The notes under the pieces were generated by a model. The model saw only the letters and a program-made list of their open reading frames with translations. It had not been told where the DNA came from and did no database searches. A program made the translations under genes and the position numbers. Positions 18,727 through 27,214 of a stretch of DNA of 64,000 nucleotides are shown piece by piece; the first letter of the stretch is position 1, and each line of letters opens with the position of its first letter. The stretch comes from S015-6 sp964384945 (GTDB lineage: Bacteria; Desulfobacterota; DSWW01). The DNA is taken from NCBI GenBank assembly GCA_964384945.1, contig CAYLMK010000010.1, forward strand, positions 124,001 through 188,000, given 5' to 3'.

Positions 18727-18856
18727 GCATCGGGTTCCTTTTGGGAATCGGTTCCGGGAAGAGGGCGTCGGGCAACGCATCGCCTGCTCGGCGGGCGAAG
18801 GTCTCGTTCCGCGTTCTTGCGAATCAGGGGAGTCGGATCCACAGAAGTCTTCGAAT

Positions 18857-19309
18857 CTACGAGCAAATCTTCTCCAGAAACTCCAGACATTGCTCAGGCG
18901 TCTCGGCGTTTCTCAGTTGTTCGATGTTCTTCGGTTCGCTTGCAAGCTTGGCGATACTGCCAAGGAGCGGAAGGTACTGGTTGGATACCTCTCGATGGGG
19001 AGCGATGATCAGAAAGAAGACGTACACCTTCTTCCTGTCAAGGGCCTGGAAGTAGACCCCTTTCTTCGAAAGCCCGCAGACGAGATGAAGGCGGTTGACG
19101 ATCAGGGATCGACCGTGCGGGATGGCTACGCCTTCTCCAAGGCCCGTGGAGCCGAGGGATTCCCGCTGGAGGACCATGTCCAGGAGGATGGGCCTGTGTT
19201 CCTCCCTTACGTCCAGCATCCAGACGAGTTCTTTGAGTACCTCTTCCTTGGTGGACGACTGAAGGTTCAGATTGATAAGATTCGGGCTGAGAAAATCCGA
19301 TGGCTTCAT
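18857..19309 (-). CDS. ptsN: PTS EIIA domain protein (PtsN/EIIA-Ntr-like)
   Basis: The 150-residue protein is a stand-alone fructose/mannitol-type EIIA domain. The phosphorylated histidine is H65 in VAIPHGRS. The preceding LQRESLGSTGLGEG and the late LPLLGSIAKL segment are typical of the EIIA-Ntr group, which takes phosphate from a Npr/EI-Ntr relay and regulates nitrogen, potassium or stress responses by protein contact. No Npr, EI or sugar permease gene is close by, and rpoN/hpf, its usual neighbours, are absent. A regulatory rather than transport role is therefore inferred. Confidence 0.85.
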   Translation of the reverse strand: MKPSDFLSPNLINLNLQSSTKEEVLKELVWMLDVREEHRPILLDMVLQRESLGSTGLGEGVAIPHGRSLIVNRLHLVCGLSKKGVYFQALDRKKVYVFFLIIAPHREVSNQYLPLLGSIAKLASEPKNIEQLRNAETPEQCLEFLEKICS

Positions 19310-19462
19310 TGCGCGGGTGCCTTTCCTGAGAGCTTTCTATAACAGATCCTCTTGCCAAACTCAAGATGAGTTGCGGATAGAGGGTGCGGCGGCCGCCGTG
19401 CCGGTGCCTCCTGCGGTCAGGGTTCCGGCCGGCGGTGTGGATCGCAAAGAGGCGGTTCGGAC

Positions 19463-21634
19463 ATGGGGACACGGGGAAAGAAACGTCTGATCTGGCCCGG
19501 GCTCTTCCTTCTGACAGGGGGGCTCCTCACGGGCATTTCCGCTGCCGAGGACCCTGGTGGAGGAGTCACGCCGGTCGGAGACGGGCCCGAGGCGCTGTTT
19601 CGGCAGGGGATCGCTTCCTATCGGGAGGGATGCTACGCGGAGGCGATCGCCCACCTGGAAGCATCGCTGGCGACATCCCCTACATGGGCGGAGTACGCCC
19701 ACTTCTACCTCCTCGATTCCCATGGGAGGTCGGGGCACGGGGCCGAGACCCTCGGGCTGTGCAAGGCCTTCCGGCAGCGCTACCCGAATAGCGTCCTCGA
19801 AGGCAGGGTTGCGCGGATCGAGGCCGAGGCGTACCGCAGGCTTTCGGACCCCCGGCTCGCGTCCCGGGCCTACGAGGCCGTTCTCAGGAAGGAGGAGGAC
19901 GCCAAGGTGCGTCTGCAATACGGGGAGGTCCTGGAGGAATTGGGCAGGCGTTCCGATGCCTATGCGAACTACCAGAGGATCCGAAGGAAGTGGCCGACTT
20001 CCCCGGAAGGCCGGACGGCCAAGGCGCGTGCGAGGAAGATCCTCTACGAGCACCCGGAATCGGTCGGGTCCGCCTCGAGGGTGTCCTACCTGAGGGATGA
20101 GGCAAGCCTCTGCTTCAAGGAGAGAGCCTACGGCGAGGCCGTGTCCCTTTACGAGGAGCTTCAGGGGTTGGCGCCTTCTCAAGAAGAGCGGGACCGGGCG
20201 TTTCTTCATCAGGTTCTCGCGCACGCGGCGCTGGGAAGACCGGAAACGGCGCACGGCGTGCTGCGAACCTGGATGCAGGACCACCCGGCGTCCAAGGCGA
20301 TCCCGGAGGCGCTTCTCGAGGTGGGAAGAGGCTACTGGAGGAGCAACCGGAACCGGGAGGCCCTCCCCGTTCTCACGCAACTTCTCGAGGGGTACACCGA
20401 CACCGGCGAGGCCGCTCGTGGGGCCTTCATCCTGGGCCGCGTCCACTTCGAAGAGGGAGACCTGGAGAACGCGATCCGCCAGTTCCGGGAGACGAGGTTC
20501 CTCTATCCTGACACGGAGTGGGAAGAGGAGGCGGCCTGGGGCGAGGCGTGGTGCTATTATCTGCTCGGCAGGTACGATGTCTGCGCAGAGCACTTGAACT
20601 CGTGCATTCTTGAGAATGTCTGGGACTTGAGCGTTCCGCGCGCCCTGTACTGGCAGGCCCGGTGCCTGGAGAGGGCGGGAAGGCCTTGGGAGAGCAGGCC
20701 GATCTACGAAAGAACCCGGGACGGTTATCCCGAGAGCTACTACAGCCTGTTGGCGCAATGGCGGCTTTCGGGCAAGCCCTTGGCGGAGGTTATCGCTTCC
20801 GGCGCGGAGGGGCCCGGCAGGGAAGAGGACGGATCGATGAGGCCCGGCCCCTTCGAGAAGCTGGGGGATCCGACCGTGCCGCTGCTTCTTGACGCGGGGC
20901 TTCGAAAGGATGCCGCCGAAAGGCTCGACTGGTTGCGGCGCGGCGTGAAAAGCAAGGCGATGGCGCCCGAGGACTGGGTCGAGGCCTACTGCCTGGCCGG
21001 AGACGTCCTGAAGGGATGGACCCTTGCCGGGCGCAAAGGGTTGTTCCATGCACGCCTGCGGGCGTGGCTTTCCGGTCGGGACCCGAAGGCTCGGCGCTTC
21101 CTTCGCCTGCTCTATCCGCTTCCGTCCGAGTACGACATCCGGGAAAACGCCGGGCAGAGGGGGCTGGACCCGCTTCTCGTGGCCGGGTTGATCCATCAGG
21201 AGAGTGTCTTTATGGCGGATGCGGTCTCACCGGCCGGTGCGATCGGCCTGATGCAGATCATGCCCGCGACGGGAAGACACGTGGCGGCGAAGGTCGGGCT
21301 CGAGAACTTCCGTGCGGAGTCCCTTTACGAACCGGAGGTGAACCTTGCGATCGGCACCGCATACCTTCAGGGCCTCGCGGGCCGGTACGACCGGGACTGG
21401 CCCAGGGTTTTCGCCGCTTACAACGCCGGCCCGGCGGCCGTGGAGAGATGGACGGCTCTCATGCCCCTGGCGGACACGGACGAGTTCGTCGAGGGCATTC
21501 GGTACAAAGAGACCCGGCTCTATGTGAAGAAAGTTCTCTTCAACTGGGCCCTCTACCACCGCATGTATGGCGCGGTCCGGGGCCCGGAGGCCGCCCGGGA
21601 AGGGCGTCCGGCGGAGCCGGGGCCGGCCGGCTGA
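19463..21634 (+). CDS. Soluble lytic transglycosylase with TPR-like repeats
   Basis: This 723-residue exported protein has a signal peptide (residues 1-28, GKKRLIW then Leu/Gly-rich). A long alpha-superhelix of TPR-like units follows (about 45-480; many FRQGIASYREGCYAEAI-type repeats). The C-terminal SLT domain starts near residue 555. Its catalytic glutamate lies in GLIHQESVFMADAVSPAGA (about residue 579), followed by IGLMQIMPATG and the AYNAGPAAV motif. Such Slt70-like enzymes cleave murein with 1,6-anhydro product formation in the periplasm. The next gene is a FliA-type sigma factor on the same strand. Confidence 0.92.
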   Translation: MGTRGKKRLIWPGLFLLTGGLLTGISAAEDPGGGVTPVGDGPEALFRQGIASYREGCYAEAIAHLEASLATSPTWAEYAHFYLLDSHGRSGHGAETLGLCKAFRQRYPNSVLEGRVARIEAEAYRRLSDPRLASRAYEAVLRKEEDAKVRLQYGEVLEELGRRSDAYANYQRIRRKWPTSPEGRTAKARARKILYEHPESVGSASRVSYLRDEASLCFKERAYGEAVSLYEELQGLAPSQEERDRAFLHQVLAHAALGRPETAHGVLRTWMQDHPASKAIPEALLEVGRGYWRSNRNREALPVLTQLLEGYTDTGEAARGAFILGRVHFEEGDLENAIRQFRETRFLYPDTEWEEEAAWGEAWCYYLLGRYDVCAEHLNSCILENVWDLSVPRALYWQARCLERAGRPWESRPIYERTRDGYPESYYSLLAQWRLSGKPLAEVIASGAEGPGREEDGSMRPGPFEKLGDPTVPLLLDAGLRKDAAERLDWLRRGVKSKAMAPEDWVEAYCLAGDVLKGWTLAGRKGLFHARLRAWLSGRDPKARRFLRLLYPLPSEYDIRENAGQRGLDPLLVAGLIHQESVFMADAVSPAGAIGLMQIMPATGRHVAAKVGLENFRAESLYEPEVNLAIGTAYLQGLAGRYDRDWPRVFAAYNAGPAAVERWTALMPLADTDEFVEGIRYKETRLYVKKVLFNWALYHRMYGAVRGPEAAREGRPAEPGPAG

Positions 21635-21733
21635 TCGGCACCCTTCCCCGGCCGTTCCCGGGTCCCGGTTGATTTGACAGATCCGGCACAATCTTCTAAG
21701 GTTAGCCCGGTCCCCCCGAGCAGAAGGTTTCCC

Positions 21734-22498
21734 TTGACGGAAAAAGCCGCGACGACGGAAAAGAAGAAGACGCGATCCCGTCGAGTCTCCCAGAAGGAGC
21801 GAGACCGCCTGATCGAGAAGTACGCTCCCATGATCAAGCATCTGGCCCTTCGGATCGCCATGCGCCTGCCGAGCCACATCGAGCTGGAGGATCTGATCAA
21901 CTCCGGGGTGATCGGGTTGATGGACGCCATCGAGAAGTTCGACCCGGAGAAGGGGGTCCGCTTCGAGACCTATGCCGAATTCAGGATTCGAGGCGCGATC
22001 CTGGACGAGCTTCGAGCCCAGGACTGGGTCTCCCGTTCCGTCAGACAAAAGGCCAATCAGTTGAGCCGCGCCTATGCCGAACTCGAGCAGAAGCTCGGCA
22101 GGGCGGCCACGGACGAAGAGGTCATGACCCAGCTCGGGCTTGATCGGGATTCCTTCTACAAGCTGGTCGACCGGGTCCGCTCCATTTCGCTCATCAACTG
22201 GGAAGAAATCACCGGGCGGGAGAAGCTCGATGGGACCACGGGCGAAATCCCCTCGGATTTTTGGAAGGGGACCGACCCGTTCCGGGACCTGAACATACGG
22301 AGGGTGCGGCAGGTCCTTCAGAACGCCATCGAGGTTCTTCCGGAGAAAGAGAGGATCGTGGTCTCTCTTTACTACTACGCCGACCTGAACATGAAGGAGA
22401 TCGGCGAAGTGCTGGACATCACGGAATCTCGCATCTCCCAGATCCACACGAAGGCCGTGCTCAGGCTCCGGGGCAAGATCCTCAACGCATTCTCCTAG
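21734..22498 (+). CDS. fliA: RNA polymerase sigma factor of the FliA/sigma-28 (WhiG) type
   Basis: The protein directs RNA polymerase to flagellar and chemotaxis-type promoters. From the TTG at 21734 (254 residues; AGAAGG precedes it at 6 bp, better than the upstream TTG at 21674) region 2 is clear, with LEDLINSGVIGLMDAIEKFDP and the -10 helix RFETYAEFRIRGAILDELR. Region 3 (QKANQLSRAYAELEQKLGR) and region 4 (VLPEKERIVVSLYYYADLNMKEIGEVLDITESRISQ split by family spacing) follow. The AILDELRxxDWVSRS signature is diagnostic of FliA. A short FlgM-like protein is encoded 217 bp downstream. No flagellar structural genes are in the window. Confidence 0.92.
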   Translation: MTEKAATTEKKKTRSRRVSQKERDRLIEKYAPMIKHLALRIAMRLPSHIELEDLINSGVIGLMDAIEKFDPEKGVRFETYAEFRIRGAILDELRAQDWVSRSVRQKANQLSRAYAELEQKLGRAATDEEVMTQLGLDRDSFYKLVDRVRSISLINWEEITGREKLDGTTGEIPSDFWKGTDPFRDLNIRRVRQVLQNAIEVLPEKERIVVSLYYYADLNMKEIGEVLDITESRISQIHTKAVLRLRGKILNAFS

Positions 22499-22715
22499 AC
22501 CGGATGCTATAGACCCCTGCGCCCTCCGGGAGGACGGTTCTCCACGGCCATCCGAACAGCCCCCCCAAGGTCACCTAAGGCCCTGTGCCTGTTACGAAAA
22601 TGAAACCTCTGCGAGCTAATGCGCGGCGGCCGAACATCCGATCTCCATTGGTAGGCAAGGGCCATCAGCGATCCCGGACACGGTCCGGCTCCGATGCTGG
22701 CTCAAAGGACCGCCG

Positions 22716-22922
22716 ATGACCGGGCGGCAAGACTTGGGAGGGCTCGACATCAAGACGCTTCAGGCATCCTTCCACCGGGTTCGCGAATACGTCCGGCGCT
22801 CACCCGACATACGGTGCGAAAAGGTCAGGGAGATGCGCCGCAGGATTTCCTCCGGTTCCTGGAATCCGAAGAGCACGCGCATCGCGGAGAGAATCCTTCA
22901 CGAGCATTTGTGGGAGCCATGA
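22716..22922 (+). CDS. flgM: Short FlgM-like anti-sigma-28 factor
   Basis: This 68-residue protein aligns by eye with the C-terminal sigma-binding half of FlgM: a helix VREYVRRSPDIRCEKVREM, then RRRISSGSW and IAERILHEHL, corresponding to the family pattern (V)-x-x-xPD(I/V)R-x-x-KV-x-x-(I/L)-x-x-x-I-x-x-G-(T/S)-(Y/W) and the closing helix. The N-terminal export half of classical FlgM (about 95-100 residues) is largely missing. AAAGGA lies 6 bp before ATG 22716. Its position immediately downstream of fliA supports the call. It probably holds FliA inactive in the cytoplasm; whether it can be secreted is unclear. Confidence 0.72.
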   Translation: MTGRQDLGGLDIKTLQASFHRVREYVRRSPDIRCEKVREMRRRISSGSWNPKSTRIAERILHEHLWEP

Positions 22923-23000
22923 ATCCCCGGGCCGGCCCGGCCCCTGTCCCGACCCCTTGCGGAAATCCGCTTCCACCCGTCTCCCCCCCACCAGTGCTCC

Positions 23001-23567
23001 TCACATGAAGACCTTCTCCAGTTCCTCCAGCAAGGCCTTCTCTTGCGGGGTAACGGATGCAATCCCCAGAAAGCCCCCTGCAGCCTTCGCGATCTCTCTG
23101 GACTCTCCCAGTATCCTCTCGCGCACGAGGACCTTTTCGGAATTCGTCAGTTGCTCCCAGACGGCTCTCGCGTACTTCTTCCATGCGTCCATCAACTTCG
23201 CGTGGGGTTTCTCCTTGAGCCAAGCCTCGAGCATTGTGTAGCTGGCGCTGCCGGGCTTCACCCCGCGCTCGGAGGCGGCCTTCAGGATGGCCTCTCGCTC
23301 CTTGTCATCCAGACTTCCGTCCGCCCAGCAAACCGCGGCCAGGGGAACGAGCGAAAGCGCCAATACGGACTCGGGCCCCACGCCCAGTTGGATCAGATGG
23401 TCGATAAGAGCCGGGTCCTTGACCTTGATCACGTCGCCGAGGGCCCTGCGCGCCTCCTCGGCTTTCGCCTTCTCCCGCAGCTCGCGGAGCAAGCGCTCGT
23501 TCTCTTGCGCAAAAAACGCCTCTTCCAGATCCTTGGCTTGCTTCTTCAACAAGTGCTCATCCTTCAT
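23001..23567 (-). CDS. TerB-like helical protein of unknown function
   Basis: The 188-residue product starts with a charged coiled-coil segment (residues 1-45, KKQAKDLEEAFFAQENERLLREL). It continues with a compact helical domain where LSLVPLAAVCWADGSLDDKEREAILKAA resembles the acidic metal-binding helix pair of TerB-type domains. ATG 23567 has GGAGG 9 bp upstream and is preferred to the upstream ATG at 23603. It lies 95 bp downstream of the core-MetE-like gene on the same strand. No enzymatic motif is visible; the TerB similarity is a fold-level inference. Confidence 0.65.
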   Translation of the reverse strand: MKDEHLLKKQAKDLEEAFFAQENERLLRELREKAKAEEARRALGDVIKVKDPALIDHLIQLGVGPESVLALSLVPLAAVCWADGSLDDKEREAILKAASERGVKPGSASYTMLEAWLKEKPHAKLMDAWKKYARAVWEQLTNSEKVLVRERILGESREIAKAAGGFLGIASVTPQEKALLEELEKVFM

Positions 23568-23662
23568 GCCCCGTTTCCTCCCCTGTCTGGTGTGGTGCTC
23601 CATCCTCTTGCCGGGATGTCCGCATCGACGGACTGCCTTCGATGTTTCGAACCCGGTGCCGG

Positions 23663-24775
23663 CTAAGGCACCCCTTGCTTCCGGACGAGCCGCCGGAGGC
23701 TCGCCAGTTCACGAAGCGCGGCTTCGGCCTCCTCCTCGGTCAACGTCGCAAGCCCGCAGCTCGGAGTCAGCAGCAGGTTCCTTTGCAGCAAGTCCTTCGA
23801 GATTCCCAGCCCGGCGAGCCCGTCGATCCCCTGCCCGAGCCTCCTGAGAAGTTCCTCCGGACGAGGCCTGACCCCGAGGCTCTGGCTGGGAACGATGCCC
23901 CAGGCCAGATAGCCGCCGCGCTCCAGGAACCCGCAGATGGCCTCTGCGTAGAGGCCGACCGAGTCCGGGTAGACGTAGGCGTCGAAGTTGATGATGTCCA
24001 CCCCTGCCTCCACGAGGAGGCTCCAGTCCGTGTTCCCGCAGCAATGGCTTCCCGCCAGGACTCCCTGGGCCTGGATGGCCGAGAAGATTTCCTGCAGGAT
24101 ACCGACAGCCGTTTCCCGGCCCAGGTTGACATAGGCGGAAGAGCCGAAGGCCGCAAGGACCGGTTCGTCCACGAAAAGGATGCGCTGTCGGCCCCAGGAT
24201 TCGAGGCGGGACATCTGCCAGACGGCCTTCAGAAGGATCCCCTTTCGGACGACATCCTCGAGGGTTTCGTCGAAAAGCGCCGGCAGCCCCTTCTCGTCCA
24301 GGACGGACAGCCCGAAGGTCAGAGGCCCTGTGACCTGTCCCTTGACGAAGGGAAACGCCGCGCCGGACGTCTTGGCTGCGAATCTTTCCTCCAGGACGTA
24401 CAGGCCTTTCGCATAGGAAGCGGAAAGAGCAAACGGACCGAGGTCGCCGGTCTGCTCGGCACGCATGACCTCCTCATAGAATCGGGTGAGTTCTTCGGTG
24501 CAGTCTTCCGGCCGGAGAAAATAGACCCGCTTCCTCTCCCGGTCGATCCGGATACAGGGAAAACCCTCGGAGAACTGGGGCGTCATGTTCTCCTGGAAGC
24601 CCAGGGCCGGAAGCTGAGGCCAACAGGGAGCCTCCGGGCAGGCCTCGATGATCCGATCGAGAGCCATGCCGGCGTCCCGGTGCGGCATGCTGCCGATCGC
24701 GAGCGTCAGGCCGGCAGGCAACCTGCGGTCCGGGGAGGCGGTTGCACGGATCCTGGCGGGGGGTTCGGTTCCCAA
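23663..24775 (-). CDS. Core-MetE / UROD-like methyltransferase family protein
   Basis: The protein belongs to the UROD/MetE-like TIM-barrel superfamily. Its about 370-residue length equals the catalytic half of cobalamin-independent methionine synthase. Zinc-ligand-like elements are present as GSHCCGNTDW (about residue 245) and LTPSCGLATLT (about 337), and FVDEPVL matches the MetE barrel glutamate. The start is TTG 24775, directly behind AGGAGG; the upstream open frame to 24922 is not supported. Stand-alone core-MetE proteins methylate homocysteine from a corrinoid protein or related donor in anaerobes. That role is inferred, and a UROD-like demethylase role is an alternative. Confidence 0.75.
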   Translation of the reverse strand: MGTEPPARIRATASPDRRLPAGLTLAIGSMPHRDAGMALDRIIEACPEAPCWPQLPALGFQENMTPQFSEGFPCIRIDRERKRVYFLRPEDCTEELTRFYEEVMRAEQTGDLGPFALSASYAKGLYVLEERFAAKTSGAAFPFVKGQVTGPLTFGLSVLDEKGLPALFDETLEDVVRKGILLKAVWQMSRLESWGRQRILFVDEPVLAAFGSSAYVNLGRETAVGILQEIFSAIQAQGVLAGSHCCGNTDWSLLVEAGVDIINFDAYVYPDSVGLYAEAICGFLERGGYLAWGIVPSQSLGVRPRPEELLRRLGQGIDGLAGLGISKDLLQRNLLLTPSCGLATLTEEEAEAALRELASLRRLVRKQGVP

Positions 24776-24842
24776 GGATGCACCTCCTGCGCGACACGGG
24801 TGGGCGCGAAGCCCGTTTCCGCGCTTCGGCCCTCGCGGCGGG

Positions 24843-27065
24843 TCAGTCCGACGGGGGTCCGCTTCCTTCCCCCCCCTCCTGCTCCCCCTCTTCACCGAAG
24901 AAGTCCCGGAGGCCGGTGGCAAGCTGCCACAGGCGCTCGTCGACCCGCCCGTTCAGGCTTGCCTGCGGATAGCGGCCCGTGTCGTCCAACTGTCCTGCCG
25001 GAAGGCCTGTCAGGATCTCCAGGGCCTGGTCCACCGTCCGGACCGCGAAGATTCTGAACAGACCCTCTTCGGCCGCGCGGACGATCTTGGCGGGCAGCAT
25101 CAGGTCCTCCACGTTGCCGGCCGGGATGATGACCCCCTGATCGCCCGTCAGGCCCCGATGCTGGCAGATATCGAAGAAGCCGAGGATCTTCTCGTTTACG
25201 CACCCGACCGGCTGAACCTCTCCATTCTGGCTGATCGAGCCTGTGACGGCAATGCCCTGCCGGATCGGGACGTCCGCCAGGCTGGAAAGCAGGGCGCAGA
25301 TCTCTCCCAGGGAGGCGCTGTCTCCGTCGATCTCGGCATAGAACTGCTCAATGCAGAGGCTGGCCCCCAGCGTGAGCGGCTTGTCCTGGGCGAACCGGGT
25401 CCTCAAAAACCCGCAAAGGATGAGCACGCCCTTGTCATGGATCCTGCCGCTCAGGTTGACCTCCCGTTCGATGTTGATGACCCCGGAGCGACCCATTCCG
25501 GTTTGGGCGGTGATGCGACAGGGCTTGCCGAACAGATAGTCCTCGGTCTCGTAAAGGGCGAGCCCGTTGACCTGGCCGACCTGAGCCCCGTCGGTGCGTA
25601 TGAGCACCGACCCATCCCGTATCATTTCATCGAGCTGTTCCTCCGTCAGGTTTCTCCGATACCTTCTTTCCTCCTGGGCCTGCTCCACATGGCGATCCGC
25701 CACCGACGGGCTTCCTTCCCGCAGGGCAAGGTGGGAGGCCTCCCGCAGGATATCCGCCAGAGCGGTCCAGCGCGTCGAAAGCTTGGTCTTCCTGCCCGCC
25801 AGTTCGGCGCCCGCATCAATGAACGAGGCCGCCCCGGTCGGGTGGAAGGGAAGCAGCCCCTCGGCCTTGCACATGTGCCTCAGGAAGCAGAGATAGCCCT
25901 CGATGCCCTTCTCGTCCCGGTCCATCTGGGTGTCCAGGTAGGCCCGGACGGTGAAAAGCTCGCCGAAGGAGGGGTCCCTTCCGCAGAACTCCTCATAGAG
26001 ATCTTCGTCGCCCCAGGCCACGAGCCTCGCCTTGAGCGGGATCGGGTCGGGCTTCAAGAGGCCTGTCGTTCCCCCAAAGGGATGTTCCTGGGCGGGGATC
26101 TCGAGCTGTTCGTAGCGGAGCGTGCGCTTCAGGTGTCTCCAGACGTCCGGTTCGGCAGCCACTTCCTCAAAGTCGAGCACCAGGAATCCCCCCTGTGCCC
26201 GTAACAGAGAGCCGGCCTGCAGCAGGATGCGATCCGGCCCGGACCGGGGAGATCCTCTCGGGTCGCGGACCGCGCAACCGAACAGGTTGCCGAGTGTAGG
26301 GTTCGGCTCGAAGACGATCGGAACCGGGTCCCCGCCGGCTTCGCGCATCAGGTGGGGCCGATACGCGGAGAGGCGCTCCGACTCGTCAATCAGACGTTCC
26401 ATGCCTGAGGCGCCGTTCCCTCGGGGGCTCGAAAGTGCCATGAGATCGGCTGCCCGCCTCACGTGTCCGACCAGTGCCCGATGAAGGGCCTCGAGATATT
26501 CCAGTGCCTTCGGGTCGAATCCCGCGCCTCGGATCTCCTCCGTACGGGCGGCCCGCCAGTCATCGGCCTTCCTCTTCCAGACGTCCCGCTCTGCTGCGTC
26601 CAAGGACGGTTCCGCCTCCCGGGCGCATTGGAGGGCCAGTTCCCGAATCTGTTCCTGGCAGGCGCGGATGGACTCTTCCACACAATCGAGGAACACCCGC
26701 CCATGCCCGGCGCGTAACGGAACCCAAAGGGGACGTTCGGGCTCCGTGTTCGCCGGGACGACGGAGACATAGTCTCTCAGTTCCGCCAGGGGTCTTCCGT
26801 GTCGCCTTAGGGCGGATTCTATGATAGCCTTTCGGGCTGTACCGGTCGGGCCGCAGAGAAAGATGTGCCCGGCATTGCGCATCTGGATCCCCAGGGCCAA
26901 GGCCTTTTCCGCCCTGGGCTGGTGTCGGGAGAAAGGAGACGCATCGTCCGGGCCGCCGTCCAGACGGAGCCGGGGCGGGTCCGTGTGCATACGGAGCTGA
27001 TCAGGAGGCAGGGGGGCATGGCTTACCACGGCAAGCGGTGCATGCAAGGGGGTGGATCTTTCCAT
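24843..27065 (-). CDS. LonB-like ATP-dependent protease (AAA_32 + Lon C-terminal domain)
   Basis: This 740-residue protein has an N-terminal AAA_32-type domain and a C-terminal Lon protease domain. The Ser/Lys dyad is visible: Ser in EIDGDSASLGE (about residue 583) and Lys in VNEKILGFFD (about 626), with LTGDQGVIIPAGN downstream. The Walker A region is degenerate (GPTGTARKA near residues 71-79 instead of GxxxxGK[ST]). Walker B reads FLVLDFEEV. No LonA substrate-binding domain or transmembrane segment is present. It is one of the Lon-related proteases common in Desulfobacterota and probably degrades damaged or regulatory proteins, if ATP-dependent unfolding is retained. Confidence 0.88.
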   Translation of the reverse strand: MERSTPLHAPLAVVSHAPLPPDQLRMHTDPPRLRLDGGPDDASPFSRHQPRAEKALALGIQMRNAGHIFLCGPTGTARKAIIESALRRHGRPLAELRDYVSVVPANTEPERPLWVPLRAGHGRVFLDCVEESIRACQEQIRELALQCAREAEPSLDAAERDVWKRKADDWRAARTEEIRGAGFDPKALEYLEALHRALVGHVRRAADLMALSSPRGNGASGMERLIDESERLSAYRPHLMREAGGDPVPIVFEPNPTLGNLFGCAVRDPRGSPRSGPDRILLQAGSLLRAQGGFLVLDFEEVAAEPDVWRHLKRTLRYEQLEIPAQEHPFGGTTGLLKPDPIPLKARLVAWGDEDLYEEFCGRDPSFGELFTVRAYLDTQMDRDEKGIEGYLCFLRHMCKAEGLLPFHPTGAASFIDAGAELAGRKTKLSTRWTALADILREASHLALREGSPSVADRHVEQAQEERRYRRNLTEEQLDEMIRDGSVLIRTDGAQVGQVNGLALYETEDYLFGKPCRITAQTGMGRSGVINIEREVNLSGRIHDKGVLILCGFLRTRFAQDKPLTLGASLCIEQFYAEIDGDSASLGEICALLSSLADVPIRQGIAVTGSISQNGEVQPVGCVNEKILGFFDICQHRGLTGDQGVIIPAGNVEDLMLPAKIVRAAEEGLFRIFAVRTVDQALEILTGLPAGQLDDTGRYPQASLNGRVDERLWQLATGLRDFFGEEGEQEGGEGSGPPSD

Positions 27066-27127
27066 CGGAGTGATTCCCCGTTCCGGGCATTCGACTCAGC
27101 TTGGGAGCGTGAGCGCGCTCGTTGAGG

Positions 27128-27175
27128 TTTCTTCAAACAAATAAGAATAGGGTCTCTTCAAACAAATAAAGATAG
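27128..27175. repeat. Tandem direct repeat in AT-rich upstream region of the lon-like gene
   Basis: The 15-mer TCTTCAAACAAATAA occurs at 27130-27144 and again at 27155-27169, a 25-bp period, each followed by a near-identical GAATAG/AGATAG. The stretch is AT-rich and lies about 65-110 bp upstream of the protease start, where a regulator or promoter would act. Confidence 0.7.
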
Positions 27176-27214
27176 CACACGGGAGTGAAAAAGACGAAAA
27201 CACAAGCGGTCATG

